Shown: piece after piece, positions 45,840-58,549 of the stretch | How the letters are laid out: every line of letters begins with the position of its first letter | Position numbering within the stretch: position 1 is the stretch's first letter | Assembly: GCF_031143425.1 (NCBI RefSeq) | Contig: NC_090437.1 | Span: 1,174,998,863 to 1,175,062,862 of the forward strand | Origin: Pleurodeles waltl | Taxonomy: Eukaryota > Chordata > Amphibia > Caudata > Salamandridae | Direction of reading: 5' to 3' | DNA: 64,000 bases | The notes under the pieces: generated by a model | What the model was told of the DNA's origin: nothing | Database searches by the model: none | The model's input: only the letters and a program-made list of their open reading frames with translations | Position numbers and translations under genes: made by a program

Positions 45840-48820
45840 TGTAGGAGGCTGGCCTGGCTTGTAGTGGGTACCAGAGGTACTTACACCTTGTGCCAGGTCC
45901 AGTTATCCCTTATTAGTGTAGAAGAGGTGTTTCTAGCAGCTTAGGCTGATAGAAGGTAGCTATGGCCAAGCAGCTTAGGCTGAACTAGGAGACATACAAA
46001 GCTCCTACTAAACCACTGGTGTCATATGCACAATATCATAAGAAAACACAATACACAGAAGTACTACAAATAAAAGTACTTTATTTTTATGACAATATGC
46101 CAAAAGTATCTCAGTGAGTACCCTCAGTATGAGGATAAGTTATATACACAAGATATATGTACACAAACCAAAATTATGCAGGTAATAGCAAGAAAATAGC
46201 AAGAAAAGTAATGCAAGCAGTGTAAAATTACAGTAGATTGCAATAGGAGCACATAGGTATAGGGGCAACACAAACCATATACTCCAAAAGTGGAATGCGA
46301 ACAACGAATGGACCGCAAACCTATGTGAGCTTGTAGAGGGTCGCTGGGACTGTAAGAAAACAGTAAGGGTTAGAAAAATAGCCCACCCCAAGACCCTGAA
46401 AGGTAGGTGTAAAGTGCACCTACTACCCCCAGAGAGCACAGAAGTAGTGATAGGGGATTCTGCAGGAAGAACAAACACCAGCAATGCAACAACAGTGGAT
46501 TTCCAGACCTGAGTACCTGTAAGACAAGGGGACCAAGTCCAATAGTCGCGACAGTGTCGAGAGTGGGCAGGAGCCCAGGAAATGCCAGCTGAGGGTGCAA
46601 GGAAGCTGCCACCTGTTGGAAGAAGCTTGGAGTTCTGCAAGAAAGAAGAGGACTAGGAACTTCTCCTTTGGAGGATGGATGTCCCACGTCGCGATGAAGC
46701 TTGCAGAGGTGTTCCCACGCAGAAAGACTGCAAACAAGCCTTGCTAGCTGCAAGGGTCGCGGTAGAGGTTTTTGGGTGCTGTGGGGCCCAGGAGGGACCA
46801 GGATGTCGCCACTTGGAGGAGGAGACAGAGGGGGCGCCCAGCAAGTCAGGGAGCCCTCACAGAAGCAGGCAGCACCCGCAGAAGTACGTGAACAGGCACT
46901 TGGAAGAAAAGTGAACCGGAGTCCACCCGAAGTCACAAAAGGGAGTCCCACGACGCCGCAGGACAACTCAGAAGGTTGTGCACTGCAGGAAGGAGTGTCG
47001 GGGACCCAGGCTTGGCTGTGCACAAAGGAAATCCTGGAAGAGTGCACAGGAGCTGGAGCAGCTGCAAATCACGCAGTACCCAGCAATGCTGTCTAGCGTG
47101 GGAAGGCAAGGACTTACCCCCACCAAACTTGGACTGAGGAGTCACTGGACTGTGGGAGTCACTTGGACAGAGTTGCTGAGTTCCAGGGACCACGCTCGTC
47201 GTGCTGAGAGGGGACCCAGAGGACAAGTCATGCAGTCTTTTGGTGCATGCGGTTGCAGGGGGAATATTCCGTTGACGCACAGGAGATTTCTTCAGAGCTC
47301 CTGGTGCTGAGAGGAGGCAGACTACCCCCAGAGCATGCACCACCTGGAAACAGTCGAGAAAGCCGGCAGGATGAAGCGATACAAGGTTGCTAGTAGTCGT
47401 CTTGCTACTTTGTTGCGGTTTTGCAGGCGTTCTGAGCAGTCAGCGGTCGATCCTTTGGCAGAAGGTAAAGAGGGAGATGCAGAGGAACTCTGGTGAGCTC
47501 TTGCATTCGTTATCTGGTGAGATCCCCAAAGCAGAGACCCTAAATAGCCAGAAAAGGAGGTTTGGCTACCTAGGAAGGAGGATTGGCTACCAAGAGAGGT
47601 AAGAGCCTATCAGAAGGAGCCCCTGACGTCACCTGCTGGCACTGGCCACTCAGAGCAGTCCAGTGTGCCACAAACACCTCTGTTTCCAAGATGGCAGAGG
47701 TCTGCGACACACTGGAGGAGCTCTGGGCACCTCCCCTGGGAGGTGCAGGTCAGGGGAGTGGTCACTCCCCTTTCCTTTGTCCAGTTTCGCGCCAGAGCAG
47801 GGCTGGGGGATCCCTGAACCGATGTAGAATGGCTTATGCAGAGATGGGCACCATCTGTGCCCATCAAAGCATTTCCAGAGGCTGGGGGAGGCTACTCCTC
47901 CCCAGCCTTCACACCTATTTCCAAAGGGAGAGGGTGTTACACCCTCTCTCAGAGGAAGTCCTTTGTTCTGCCTTCCTGGGCCAGGGCTGCCTGGACCCCA
48001 GGAGGGCAGAAACCTGTCTGAGAGGATGGCAGCAGCAGCTGCAGTGGAGACCCCGGAAAGGCAGTTTGGCAGTACCAGGGTTCTGTGCTAGAGACCCGGG
48101 GGATCATGGAATTGTCCCCCCAATGCCAGACATGCTTAGACATGTTACATGGCCATGTTCGGAGTTACCATTGTGACGCTGTACATAGGTGCTGACCTAT
48201 GTACAGTGCACGCGTGTAATGGTGTCCCCGCAATCACAAAGTCCGGGGAATTTGCCCTGAACGATGTGGGGGCACCTTGGCTAGTGCCAGGGTTCCCACA
48301 CACTAAGTAACTTTGCACCCAACCTTCACCAGGTGAAGGTTAGGCATATAGGTGACTTATAAGTTACTTAAGTGCAGAGGTAAATGGCTGTGAAATAACG
48401 TGGACGTTATTTCACGCAGGCTGCAGTGGCAGGCCTGTGTAAGAATTGTCCGAGCTCCCTATGGGTAGCAAAAGAAATGCTGCAGCCCATAGGGATCTCC
48501 TGGAACCCCAATACCCTGGGTACCTCAGTACCATATACTAGGGAATTATATGGGTGTACCAGTATGCCAATGTGAATTGGTAAATTTAGTCACTAGCCTG
48601 TTAGTGACAAATTTGGAAAGCAGAGAGAGCATAACCACTGAGGTTCTGGTTAGCAGAGCCTCGGTGAGACAGTTAGGCATCACACAGGGACACATACAGG
48701 GCACATACTTGTGAGCACTGCGGCCCTGCCTGGCAGGGTCCCAGTGACACATAGACTAAGACAACATATATACAGTGAAATATGGGGGTAACATGCCAGG
48801 CAAGATGGTACTTTCCTACA
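45840..48820 (-). mobile_element. 5' LTR of the Gypsy element, 2981 bp
   Basis: It is bounded by TGTAGGAGGCTGG (45840) and TTTCCTACA (48820), and its right ~425 bases match the 3' LTR fragment at 40228-40636. The inner end is followed by the primer binding site. LTRs of nearly 3 kb are long for Gypsy elements. The termini resemble family A LTRs, so the two are related. Confidence 0.88.
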
Positions 48821-50720
48821 GTAAGTATGAACCTACCACTGGCAAAAAGGCCACTAATCAAATATCGGTTCAGTAAAGATCTCTGTAAGTTAGCCCCTTG
48901 CTCAACCCTTGGTAGCTGTAACTTAGCTGGCAGGCCTAACCTAGGAGACAAGAGTGTAAAGCATTCAAAACACCAATACAGTAAAAAAGTGAAACACAAC
49001 ACACAATAAAAATCCCACACCAATTTATGAAAATTGGTTTTGTTTTTATGAGTAAATAGACACCAAAATGACAAAACTCCAATGTAGGGAAGATATGAAT
49101 TATTAGAGAATAAGCACTTTATAGTCCTTAGTAATACAAAGCGCCAACATTACCAAAATTCCCCAAACTTCAGGAGGTGTTTCATGAAGTCCTCCTTGCA
49201 GATACAAAGTGTCCAAAACACAAATCCAAGGGTCGGGAATCTCCTAGAAGGTCCTTGGAAAAGATGGACCACAATTCCCACAATGCACCTGCCCAAATCC
49301 TTAAAAGTCCACTGGATACACTCCAGGCTGGGGACTCTTGCTGAAGATGATGCAGGTAAAGCTCTGTTAACCTGTAGCTGTAGGGAGGTCCACTCATGAG
49401 TCCTTATTGAATCAAGGTACCGTCCCCATGGCTGTAGTACCAGACTGTGTAGCAGGCGTAGTTCACTCATAAGTGCAGGCCAAGGGTGCAGATCCAGATT
49501 CCAGCAGGGCAGTTCTTCTTCCTCTTGTAGTTTCAGTCAGCAGATCTGAGAGGTTATGTGCCTCTCATTTATTTATTTATTTACAGATCCTGGGCATCAG
49601 GAAGGGGGGCACCCCTGACCAATAGACCTGGGCATCAGGAAGGGGGGTACCCCTCCCCTTGCTCTGGCATTCCTGTGTAGCTGCAAAGTTGCACTTCACC
49701 AGATGGTCTCTCTCCTGGACACCACTTATCACCTAATCAAAGCAGATCTGCTAATCCTGTTAGCACTGACCAATCAGAGGGGACCTTCAGAAGGCTGGAT
49801 TTTGGTTTACAGAAAGAAAAGCCTTGTAACGTATTTTCTGTACAAGTTATGATAAATCCACAAATGCCAAATTGCTGGATTTATCAAAGCAAATGTTTCA
49901 AGTCCTTGAATGACTTTCCACGATTTTCCTTACTATATTTACAATAAAATACAATATTGCAAAAATAGCCTTTCCCCCACTATCTACAATGGGGGAAAAT
50001 GAAATTATCAGTTTTTCCCTCACCAAGGTTTATAAAACATCTTTTATAAGGCCCCTGTTTATAGTTACATGACCCTCCACCCCTGGGACACATAGGGAGC
50101 CCCTGGGGTACCTAATATGTGAAAATAAGGTAGATCATCACATTTAAAGTGCCCGTACCACCAAAGTCAAATGTGGGCACCATTTCCATTTAAATGCAGT
50201 CTGTAGAGTCAGGCTGCATTTAAAAATGACAAAAAACCTCCAGCAGTGCCCACATGCAAAAGGCAGCAATTATGCTGGGCCTCTACTTCCATGCGCTCTT
50301 ACGTACTAAGATCTTATATGTAGTTGGCACCCCCTTGCCATATTATTTACTAGGGATCTATAGGGCTGTCGTGCAAATGGTATGAATTTAGCTTGTAAAG
50401 ACAGTCTGCAAGTTAAGCATGCATTTAAAAGGACAGAAAGCACACAGCAGTGCACATGTGCAAGTGAAGTAATTCTGCTGGGCATCTAATCTCCATACCC
50501 TAATATAAACTAGGGGCTATAGGCAGATTGTACCCCCTTGCCCTATTATATACTTGGGACTTGCAGGGTCTGTCACGCCAATTGGAAGGGTACTCTAATA
50601 CCTAGTGTACTCTACTATATGTATGTGTTTTACCATAGCACTGGCCTGGGTCTGGCTACCATCAGCACCAGTCAGCAACAAAAATTTGAGTGAACAGGGC
50701 AAAAAGATGGATTTCCAACA
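48821..50720 (+). mobile_element. LTR remnant (family C), 5' end missing
   Basis: It directly abuts the outer end of the Gypsy 5' LTR and ends with GATTTCCAACA (50720), a typical LTR 3' terminus. It shares style and words with the other LTRs ('caggcctaacctaggagacaagagtgtaaagcattc', 'atatacttgggacttgcagg'). A short direct repeat of 'cctgggcatcaggaaggggg' occurs at about 49588 and 49628. There are no coding frames of interest. Confidence 0.6.
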
Positions 50721-50739
50721 TTGAGAGACAAGAGTTCAT

Positions 50740-51290
50740 GTGTTTTTTAGGCCAGGAGGATACGTCTCAGATTGAAGAGAGGCTAGACTCATGGTGCAGC
50801 TCTACCGTGCAATCTAAATTGTGTTTTTTAAAATGACCTGTTATGATCTCATAAGTGGGAAATTTACAGACTAGATCAGTAAGTGCTGAGCAGAGGGGCA
50901 AGATCAATACAGTTCTGCTACGTCTATGAATGTTTAGGTACAAATTAATTAGTAAATTGAAATCATCCTCGAGTTGAAATTTCGGCCCGCAATAGTAGCT
51001 GCCTGGATTGATGGGCAACCTGTTTCAACTGTGGTTGTATTGAGGTTAGCGGTAGTGGCTGTGTAGATTGCCAGCCAACCAATGAGAGTTTGAAGTGATT
51101 TGTTTTAATGGCAAGTTTGTGTTGACCATAAAAGCCTGCTATCGGGATTGGCGCCAGGGCCCATGTTTCCTGTAAACATAGAAGGACAACATGCTTAAAA
51201 ATAGTTTGTACCTCGTCTTATAGTATCATCTGCTTCAAGCCAGCTAAATTTCAAGTGATCATAGTAAAATAGGACTTGTGAGAAACTGGC
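50740..51290 (-). pseudogene. LINE APE-type endonuclease remnant
   Basis: The minus-strand frames, joined across frameshifts, show 'LKFSWLEADDTIRR', an 'ETWALAPIPIAGFY'-like segment (the Gln/Glu-Thr-Trp motif of APE endonucleases is partly kept), 'LSLGGLAIYTATTANL'-like text, and a long 'INLYL' to 'LILP' stretch. The order fits the endonuclease of a Jockey/CR1-group LINE. It could belong to the same LINE as the RT half at 39150-40225, which has the same orientation. Confidence 0.5.
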
Positions 51291-51882
51291 CCTATATGCA
51301 GGCTTTTATTCAAGGTGCTAGGAGCAATGATTCAAATTTTCTGATAGTGATGCAGCAGTCCAGCTCAACTCTGGCATAGGATGTGAGGAGGTTAGTACTG
51401 CACATTCCTCCTACCGGCTTTTTGTCTAAGCAGACTTGTACCATGAAGCTGCTGAAGCAGTTAGAGTTTGAGGGTCCGTTTGCGCTCTTTAGATGCTCAA
51501 TGCTGGTTTACATTTTGGGGAGAGATAGTTACAGATCAAAATATGTGTATACATTTCTGTTCACATTAGACGTATGTCAGTGCCACATGACGGAAAGGAT
51601 TTTGTTTCCGTAAGAACTTTGGTTGCAATTTGCGGGGATCTCCAAGATTCAATTGTTGATTTGGTGTTCCTGACTGACGGAGATCTGTTAAGCTTGACTC
51701 TGCGAATGTCGTTTGATCATCGGTTGGTCAGGGTCAGACATGTTGCAGAAGACGAAGAACGTTGCCCCTATTCAAGATGTCACTCTGACAACGTGATGTA
51801 TATGTTTGAGTAAAGATTAGGTTTGCAGATGTTAGCTGGTTGTAACCCAGCAAGTTAGATGGTTCTTTCACAGATGAATTAT
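51291..51882. other. Unresolved sequence, probably LINE 5' of endonuclease
   Basis: No motif is recognised. It lies between two segments assigned to a minus-strand LINE, and is probably part of it. Confidence 0.3.
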
Positions 51883-52417
51883 GGGCCTCATTACAACCCT
51901 GGAGGTTTTAAGACCGTCAGGGCCGCGGTTGCAGTCGGAGCGCTGCCAATTTGGTGGTCCGACAGCCAGATTATGACTGTGGCGGTTGTGCCATGGCCGG
52001 ACCGCCAGTACCACCACTTATCCTCCACTGGAGGGGCTGGTGGTACTGGCGGTCCTAATCCCCCAGGGCAGCGCCCCCGCCATGTTCAGGTTGGCAGAGA
52101 CAGGGTGCAGGATGCCCCGGGGGGGCACTGCACTGCCCATGCACTTGGCATGGGCAGTGCAGGGGCAACTCTGGCCAGCCCCGTCGCAATTTTCACGGTC
52201 TGCTTTGCAGACAATGAAAATCGTGATGGGTGCTGGTGCACGTGCACCTTGCGCACTACAGCACTGCCGCCGGCACTATTATGAGCTGGCATCACTGTTG
52301 TAGGCTGTTTCCCGCTGGGCCAGTGGAAAACTCTTAATGAGGACCACACAGCCGGTAACCTGACTGCTGGAGTTTGGTGGACAGCCTTTCACGTCCGACA
52401 AACTAATAATGACCCCC
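51883..52417. mobile_element. Harbinger-type MITE
   Basis: The left end is GGGCCTCATTACAACC; the right end, reversed, is GGGGGTCATTATTAG. The interior is GC-rich with long palindromes: 'accgccagtaccaccac ... gtggtactggcggt', and 'gcactgcccatgcacttggcatgggcagtgc' in which a smaller hairpin is nested. The flanks are TTA-like on the left and TAA on the right, compatible with the Harbinger target but not identical. Confidence 0.7.
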
Positions 52418-53460
52418 TAAGTGTTGAGTGTCCTACTCTTGACAGGGTAATCAGAGAGTTGGTGATAGGGCCACTTTGGTTATGACAGTTCTGTAGAGTT
52501 GTGTTAGTATGCTGCTGTAATTGGCTGCTGGCAGATGACCTAGAAGAAGGGGTTGTCATGTGCTGGCCTGAGGGCTTATGTGTTCCAGTCTCAAATGACT
52601 GTGAGGGATCATTTGCCACAGAGGGCATTGTTTCTAATTGGGTTCACACAAGATTTTCAATCTTAGCACTGATTGTAATGGAGTTTTGATATGGCTGGAC
52701 GTTTTTGTTAAACTGGCCCGCCAAGGCAATCAGCTGAATGCAAAACCTCCTGCCCCTAGAGAGTGTGACTTCCTGGCTAAGATATGTTGTTAGTTTTAGA
52801 CTGTCAGAAGATTGGAAACAGTTTGAGCAACAGGTAGGCTGAAGGGGGGTTTCACTGTGTGTCTAAGGCATGGAATTAAAGGCTACATCTATGCCTGCTA
52901 GAAGCACCGGTTCTTTGTGTTTTTCTTTAGCCTTTTCTTCTGCCACCTAGATAGGTAAATTGGGGATGGTTCAGTTACCTCTAAGGGCAGGCAGTAGAGA
53001 CAGTGGCCTTTCCTGATTTGTTTCTGATTTGTTCATACTATTGTACATGGCAACCTTCTGCGGGGGCCCTTCTCTGCAAAAGTGGAGTCTGCATTGGTGA
53101 GGTGGTTAAGTTTTAAATTGTCTACCAAGATGGAAAGTAATTCTGGGAGAATACAGAGCTGGTCCACTATGGGAATGCTGGACCATTTGCTTGATGGTAT
53201 GAGCTAAGCTTGGTGTCCAAGTTTGTTATTTTTGCATCCATACCAATTATTGCAGTTGCCAGAGTTGGGTATTATTTTCACCTGGAATTCCAATTTATGA
53301 GCTTGACAAGTTAAGGCAAAAGGGTCAAACTGATAGATAATAGTGCTCACAATGGATGATTGCTCAGTTGCTCCTGTATCCCAGGCAGTAGCAGAAGCAT
53401 TCCACAAGACCTGATACTGTTGCTGGGAGGTCCTCATGAACCAGTAGTGGGAGCTATGGC
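52418..53460 (-). pseudogene. Possible LINE ORF1 remnant
   Basis: Minus-strand frames give short stretches such as 'MDAKITNLDTKLSS' and 'ELLSILVDNLKLNHL', of the kind found in coiled-coil ORF1 proteins of LINEs. Stops are frequent. The position upstream of the endonuclease remnant supports ORF1, but the motif evidence is weak. Confidence 0.35.
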
Positions 53461-53499
53461 GAGGGCAATCCTACCAGAGATGTACCCTTGGTGAATGAG

Positions 53500-54955
53500 T
53501 TTGCAGGTATGTCTTGCAGAGGCCAGCAGCATGGTCCAGGCCTCTGAAGGCTTGTTGTGTCCCTGATCTCAAACAGGACATCAGTCAACTGACCCTTGGA
53601 ATCACTTCTTGAGACCTGAGTTTAAGGCAAGCAACCACAGTCTAACTTCAGGATCTTTAAAAAGCAAGTCAGATCTTTTTCTGAACTTCAAAGGTCCAGA
53701 AGTGTTCTGAGAGGGCTGCTGGGGATGCCGCATTTATGCCTGGTATTAACCTGTTGGTGGCAAAACTCCTGGCCTCTCCCCACCCAATCCAGTAAAGGTA
53801 CTCCAGGGTGACCCTGACCACTTTTACAGCACTTCCTGTGTGCTTTACTGGAACCTATCAAACAGTGCCCTTCTCTACCTAACCCCGCCACAGCAAAGCA
53901 GAACCTTTCTTCCCCTTTCTGTGCCCACCCTATGGTAATGGGCATACCCTGTGCTGTTGTCACCCAAAACTAGTTCTGGAGGAGATTGCATTTGCACTGA
54001 ATTTGAAGACAAAATAACTAGCAAGACAAAAGGGAGGCAGGCCCATGTATGAGCTACTGCTGCCACTGACAGGGTGGTTATCATTTGAAGTTTAGGAAGC
54101 GGCTGCACATAGTTCCCAAGCCATGCTGCTCAAAGTATAAAAATACTTCCCCAAAACCAGCCCCTTTGTCCACTGTCTGGGAGCAATCCACATCACACTA
54201 TAGGGGAGCCATCAGTCCGGGGACACTGGCAGAAAGACCCTTTTGGCTTAAGGAAGAAAATTACAACTTTCTAAAAGTGTAATTTCTAAAATTCTAATAT
54301 AGAATCTGACTTAACCATTAAAATGGTTTTCAAATTACAATCAAGATTTTTTTAAATCATTTTCTTAGCTGTTCCCAAACTGAAATTAAGCATTATAAGT
54401 TGCTATAATGCAACCCAGTGTTTCCTATGAGAGCCAGCTTTGTCACAGTGAAAAACAATTTTGGAGGTTTTTCACTGCAGGACATGTAAAACATTAAATA
54501 TACATGTCCTACTTTCTAAATGCCATGCACCCTGCCCTGCAGACTTTTTTGGCCTATCTTAAGGGTGACATAAAAGTATAAAAAGAAAGTTTTCGACCTG
54601 GTAAAACGTTTGTTTTAACAGGTCAAATTGGCAGTTTAAGACTGCACACCCAGACTGCAATGGCAGGCCTGGAGACATTTTGTATGGTGCTACTTTAGTA
54701 GGTTGCACAATAACTAATGTATCCCACTTATAGCACTTAATTTACAGGCCTTGGGTACATATAGTACCATATACTAGGCATGTTTAGTCAATTAAATGTT
54801 CTAATGAAATGTATGGGAATTTTACCACGTTTGAAAAGGAGAGAACATACACTTTACCTCTGGTTGGGAGGAGTCCAGTGAACAAAGTTCTATGGTCAAC
54901 CAAAAAACAGTTTCAGCAACGGAAGGCACAAATTTGGGGTGACTCTCCAGGAATG
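53500..54955 (+). mobile_element. Old LTR remnant (family D-like)
   Basis: Noncoding. It shares blocks with the solo LTR at 36961-39124: 'actttctaaaagtg(t/g)(a/c)atttctaaaat', 'aggacatgta', 'ggcaggcctg(g/a)gaca' and 'gggtacatatagtaccatatact', and it ends with 'aatttggggtgactctcc'. Strongly diverged, with no clean termini. Confidence 0.6.
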
Positions 54956-56099
54956 GTAAATTTCCAATAGCCTTGAAGACCAAACTCGCAGCACACTTTG
55001 TCAGAAATGAATTGATCCAGGATCATAGCTATGATGGGCAGATGATGTCAGTTTTGTAAAGCAAATGCATTCAGTTCTCGATAATATAAGCAAGGCAGAT
55101 ATTCTCCATTTGCCTTTGCCACAAGGGATATTAGTAACTCCTGCTGGAAAGGTGGTATGTCAAATGAAGCCTTTGTCTCAGTTGATCTGAAGGCACTGTC
55201 AAAAAAATGAATTTTCTTTCATGATCTTTCCATGTTTAATGGGCTGTCAAATAAACGGATAAGTTGGGCAGTCACACTCTATGAGGTGGAACAGTGTCAA
55301 CACCTTTTTTACTAAATTCAAGCCATTGTGCAGGAATGATCTCCACATCCTGCCCTTCAAAGTTATCTCTGAGGAATATGGCTGCATTACAAAGTATGTC
55401 AGCGACAGAATTTTGTCTGTAGTTATCTTGGGAAACAATGGGTATCACAAAACGGCGAGTTAAAAGTGGCCTCTTGGCTATTCCAGTCTAATCGGAGGTT
55501 ATGTTTTTTGAGGGATAGAGTGTTATTTTTAAAAATGGATTTGACTATCTTTGCAGTGTCCTATAAGAGTAGCCATAAATAATGGAACCGGCTCAAAACG
55601 TACTGCTCCCGAAGTGAGAGCCGTCCAACGATTTCTTGTATTTCTTCCTTAAAAGTCTTCTCCTTGATGAGGATCTGATGTATTGCTTGAAAGTGGTTAT
55701 TCATAAGGTATCTGGATGCCCTGGAATCTAGCAAGTTAAGACCCATCACAGGTCCTCAACAAGTAGCAATCATAACTTGCAGGAAATAATTTGCTCGATC
55801 AGTAACAGAAACTTCAGTAATGTGTGGGCTCGTCCCGAGTCTGTTATTCATGGACGGGCTGAGCTGATTTCCTGTATCTGATGGCACCAACTGTCCAGTC
55901 TTTCCACAGCAGAAACACAATCCTGTCTTTTGTGATTGTCCCTATGGGTTTCTCGGCCTAAGGCATAGAACCGCTGTCGACCTGTACTTTATTTTAACAA
56001 GTTTCCGATTTTAATTATAGCATTCAGATCTTTGAAGCTGTTGCTGCATTCATTTGCAGAATGAGGTCAATTAAAGGAACCAATGTGGTTGGTTTATTT
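54956..56099. other. Unresolved old sequence
   Basis: Minus-strand frames at 55247-55438 and 55561-55749 are open for about 60 codons but match no family I know. No repeats or termini are seen. Confidence 0.3.
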
Positions 56100-56149
56100 A
56101 CTACGAACAATAAGGCATCTTTAAAATCAACTTGGAGACCTAGGTAAAA

Positions 56150-56870
56150 GATTATACGACAGAACACCGACTTAAAAACAACTACTAACCTTAACAACGA
56201 GGTCGGAACACCGACCTCATTCTTACTACTAATGATTTTACCACGAATGCCTTAACAACGATATTTCGTTGTAAAGGCATTCCTGATAAAACCATTACTA
56301 ATAGGCACCATTCACCCTACATCCCTCACCCCACCCCCCCAACCCCACCACAAAACCTAAAACCCCCTAACCCCCACCCCCTCCCCAAAACCAAAAATAC
56401 CCCACCCCCCAACCCCACCCCAAAACCTAAAACCCCCTAACCCCCACCCCCTCCCCAAAACCAAAAACGCCCCACCCCCCCATCCCCACCCCAAAACCTA
56501 AAAACCCCCACCCCCTCCCCAAAACCAAAAACGCCCCACCCCCCAACACCTAAAACCCTGTAACCCCCACCCCCTCCCCAAAACCAAAAACCACCCACCC
56601 CCACCACCCCACCCCAAAACCTAAAACCCCCTAACCCCCACCCCCTCCCCAAAACCAAAAATGCACCACTTACCTTAGTCAACCCCTTGTCACCTGCGTC
56701 GTCCTCCTTCGCCAACTCCCTTCTTTGTACCTTAACCACACATGTTCGTTGTTCAGAACATACGTAGTTAAGGCACAAAATAACGGAGTCGTGGTTAAAA
56801 AAAGCGTTGTTGCGCTTTCGTTAACCACGACTTTCGTAAAAAAAAAGTCATAAAAAAGGATGTTTCCCTA
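56150..56870. repeat. C-rich minisatellite bracketed by hairpins
   Basis: A tandem array (about 56325-56665) repeats a ~65 base C/A unit built on 'accccaaaacctaaaaccccctaac' and 'ccccctccccaaaaccaaaaa', about five copies. It is flanked by four hairpins: GAGGTCGG-AACA-CCGACCTC (56199-56218); a 16 bp stem with one mismatch (56246-56281); an 18 bp imperfect stem (56730-56773); and GTCGTGGTTAA with an inner AAAGCG/CGCTTT pair (56788-56831). The minus-strand 'coding' frame here is only G-rich low complexity. It looks like a non-autonomous element with internal satellite, but no termini were fixed. Confidence 0.7.
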
Positions 56871-57959
56871 GGTAAAAGAGTGCAGCGGTGGACTCATCTG
56901 TTCACACCACATTAAACACAAGCAGTTGGTAGTGAGTAATTTAATTCACTAAATCCTGATTTCCCTTTTTAGCATTATTACACCAGCATAGGCGATTGGG
57001 TGATAGGTTTCTGAACAAGGATGACAGAAAACTGAGCAAAGAATTTGATTCAACTGGACAATAATGGACTTTGATTTTATATTAACAGCGTAGCCACATC
57101 AAGAAGTCCCTCATAAGGAATTAAATTACAAATGTAACTTTAGTAGTGTTATCATTAATGATTAAGGGTTTCACTAAGAAGTGCATCTAACACTGGGTCA
57201 CAAAGTTTTGAAACTTATGAGGATCCACACTAAATTTCGCCATAGGTGCTAACACCAAGTTAGAGAAAATATTTACACTTCACTACATTCCTACACTGCT
57301 ACAATCCTAGTCTGCTACCCTCAGTATTGAAAGTGATTGTAACCATTGTTATGGGGTTATCATACCGTGACAAGGAAGTCGTATTGCAACCCCTGGAGCT
57401 TGATCTGACCACCTCCCAGGTGCAAGAGACCCTGCAGTTAGATGCCCTGGTGGTGAACAGGACAAAGAATGCAGACCCCCACACGACTACACAGATAACA
57501 CTGAAACCTCCTCCACATGCCCTTCTTGTTTTGCTTATATATCAGATTCCCGGTTTGCAGGAAAAGCTTAAAGCAGAATTTCCTCAACACTCACGTCTGC
57601 AAATGACCTTTTTCCCAAATCTACTAAACCGTTTGTCAGCAAAGTTTGCAAAGTCAGTTTCACCCTCCCTCCACCCACAACAGTAAACATTCCAGGCCAT
57701 GGGAAAATGCAAAGGCCTCCTGTGAGGATTAGTAGCAGATGGGAAATCCTGTCTGGACCAGAGGGGTGACAGAACTGGTAATGATGGTGGGTTCTAATGG
57801 CAGTCCAGGACAGGAAAGTCATTTTGTGTCTGCAATGTTAATTTTCCCACATCAGAGGCACAGCAGGTGGCGTTAATTAAGTTAGCCTGCAGAGGCTAAT
57901 ATGTGGAGAATGCAATGTCTATTCTTCACCATCACTTCATTCTCGACTGCCACAATGGA
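56871..57959. other. No recognised gene
   Basis: A plus frame at 57327-57686 is open for 119 codons without a recognisable domain. The right part lies directly 5' of a plus-strand LINE RT fragment and may be more of that LINE. Confidence 0.35.
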
Positions 57960-58549
57960 AGAAGTGATTGTGATTCTGGAGGAAGGTGCATGTCAGATGT
58001 GTTTATTGCCCCCTACTGTCTTTTCTTTATACCTTAATGGCTGGGTAGAGTATTTGTCGGAATGCTCTGTGGATGCTCCTCCTTCAGCCAATGCCAAAAT
58101 TCTAAACCCTTTCAATCTCAAAAAGTCAGAGGGGCCTGCAACAACTTCTTAAGAAATTTGGTGTTTTGTTTCCTGCCAGGACTGTGGCTTAGAAATAAAT
58201 GTAGTCAAAACCAAATTTATGGTATTTACACATCACAAAAATTCCAAGGGCAGGCTAACCTTAGGGGCAAAGTCTTAGAGAGGGTTGATTTGTTAAACTA
58301 CTCGGGGATTAAACGTTAACCAATCATGTCATAGTGCCCACATATCAACATGGCCTTGTTGAAACATATGAAGATTGCTGGTGCTATTTTAAAAGAACAT
58401 AGTGTTTCTTTTACTAAACCAATAGCCCTGTTCGTCAGGTCTATGTGGCCAATGTCAGGCCAATGCCAGGTCAATGTGGCCAAGGCCCTTGGTGGCTATG
58501 GCCCCTTGGCGTAGCGCTTTATGGTGCTGAGCTGTGGGGTTTTTGTGAT

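Noticed and set aside
46370..47343. Long overlapping frames in the Gypsy 5' LTR
   Set aside because: Overlapping frames on both strands in GC-rich LTR sequence, with no domain.
55247..55749. Two minus-strand frames as part of a processed pseudogene
   Set aside because: No recognisable family and no poly-A tail or flanking duplication could be seen.
56437..56778. Gly/Phe/Trp-rich minus-strand protein of 113 residues
   Set aside because: It is a translation of the C-rich tandem array; the periodicity follows the DNA repeat, with no start context or domain.
57327..57686. 119-codon plus-strand frame
   Set aside because: No domain, no splice context and no repeat relatives seen; probably chance or decayed LINE sequence.
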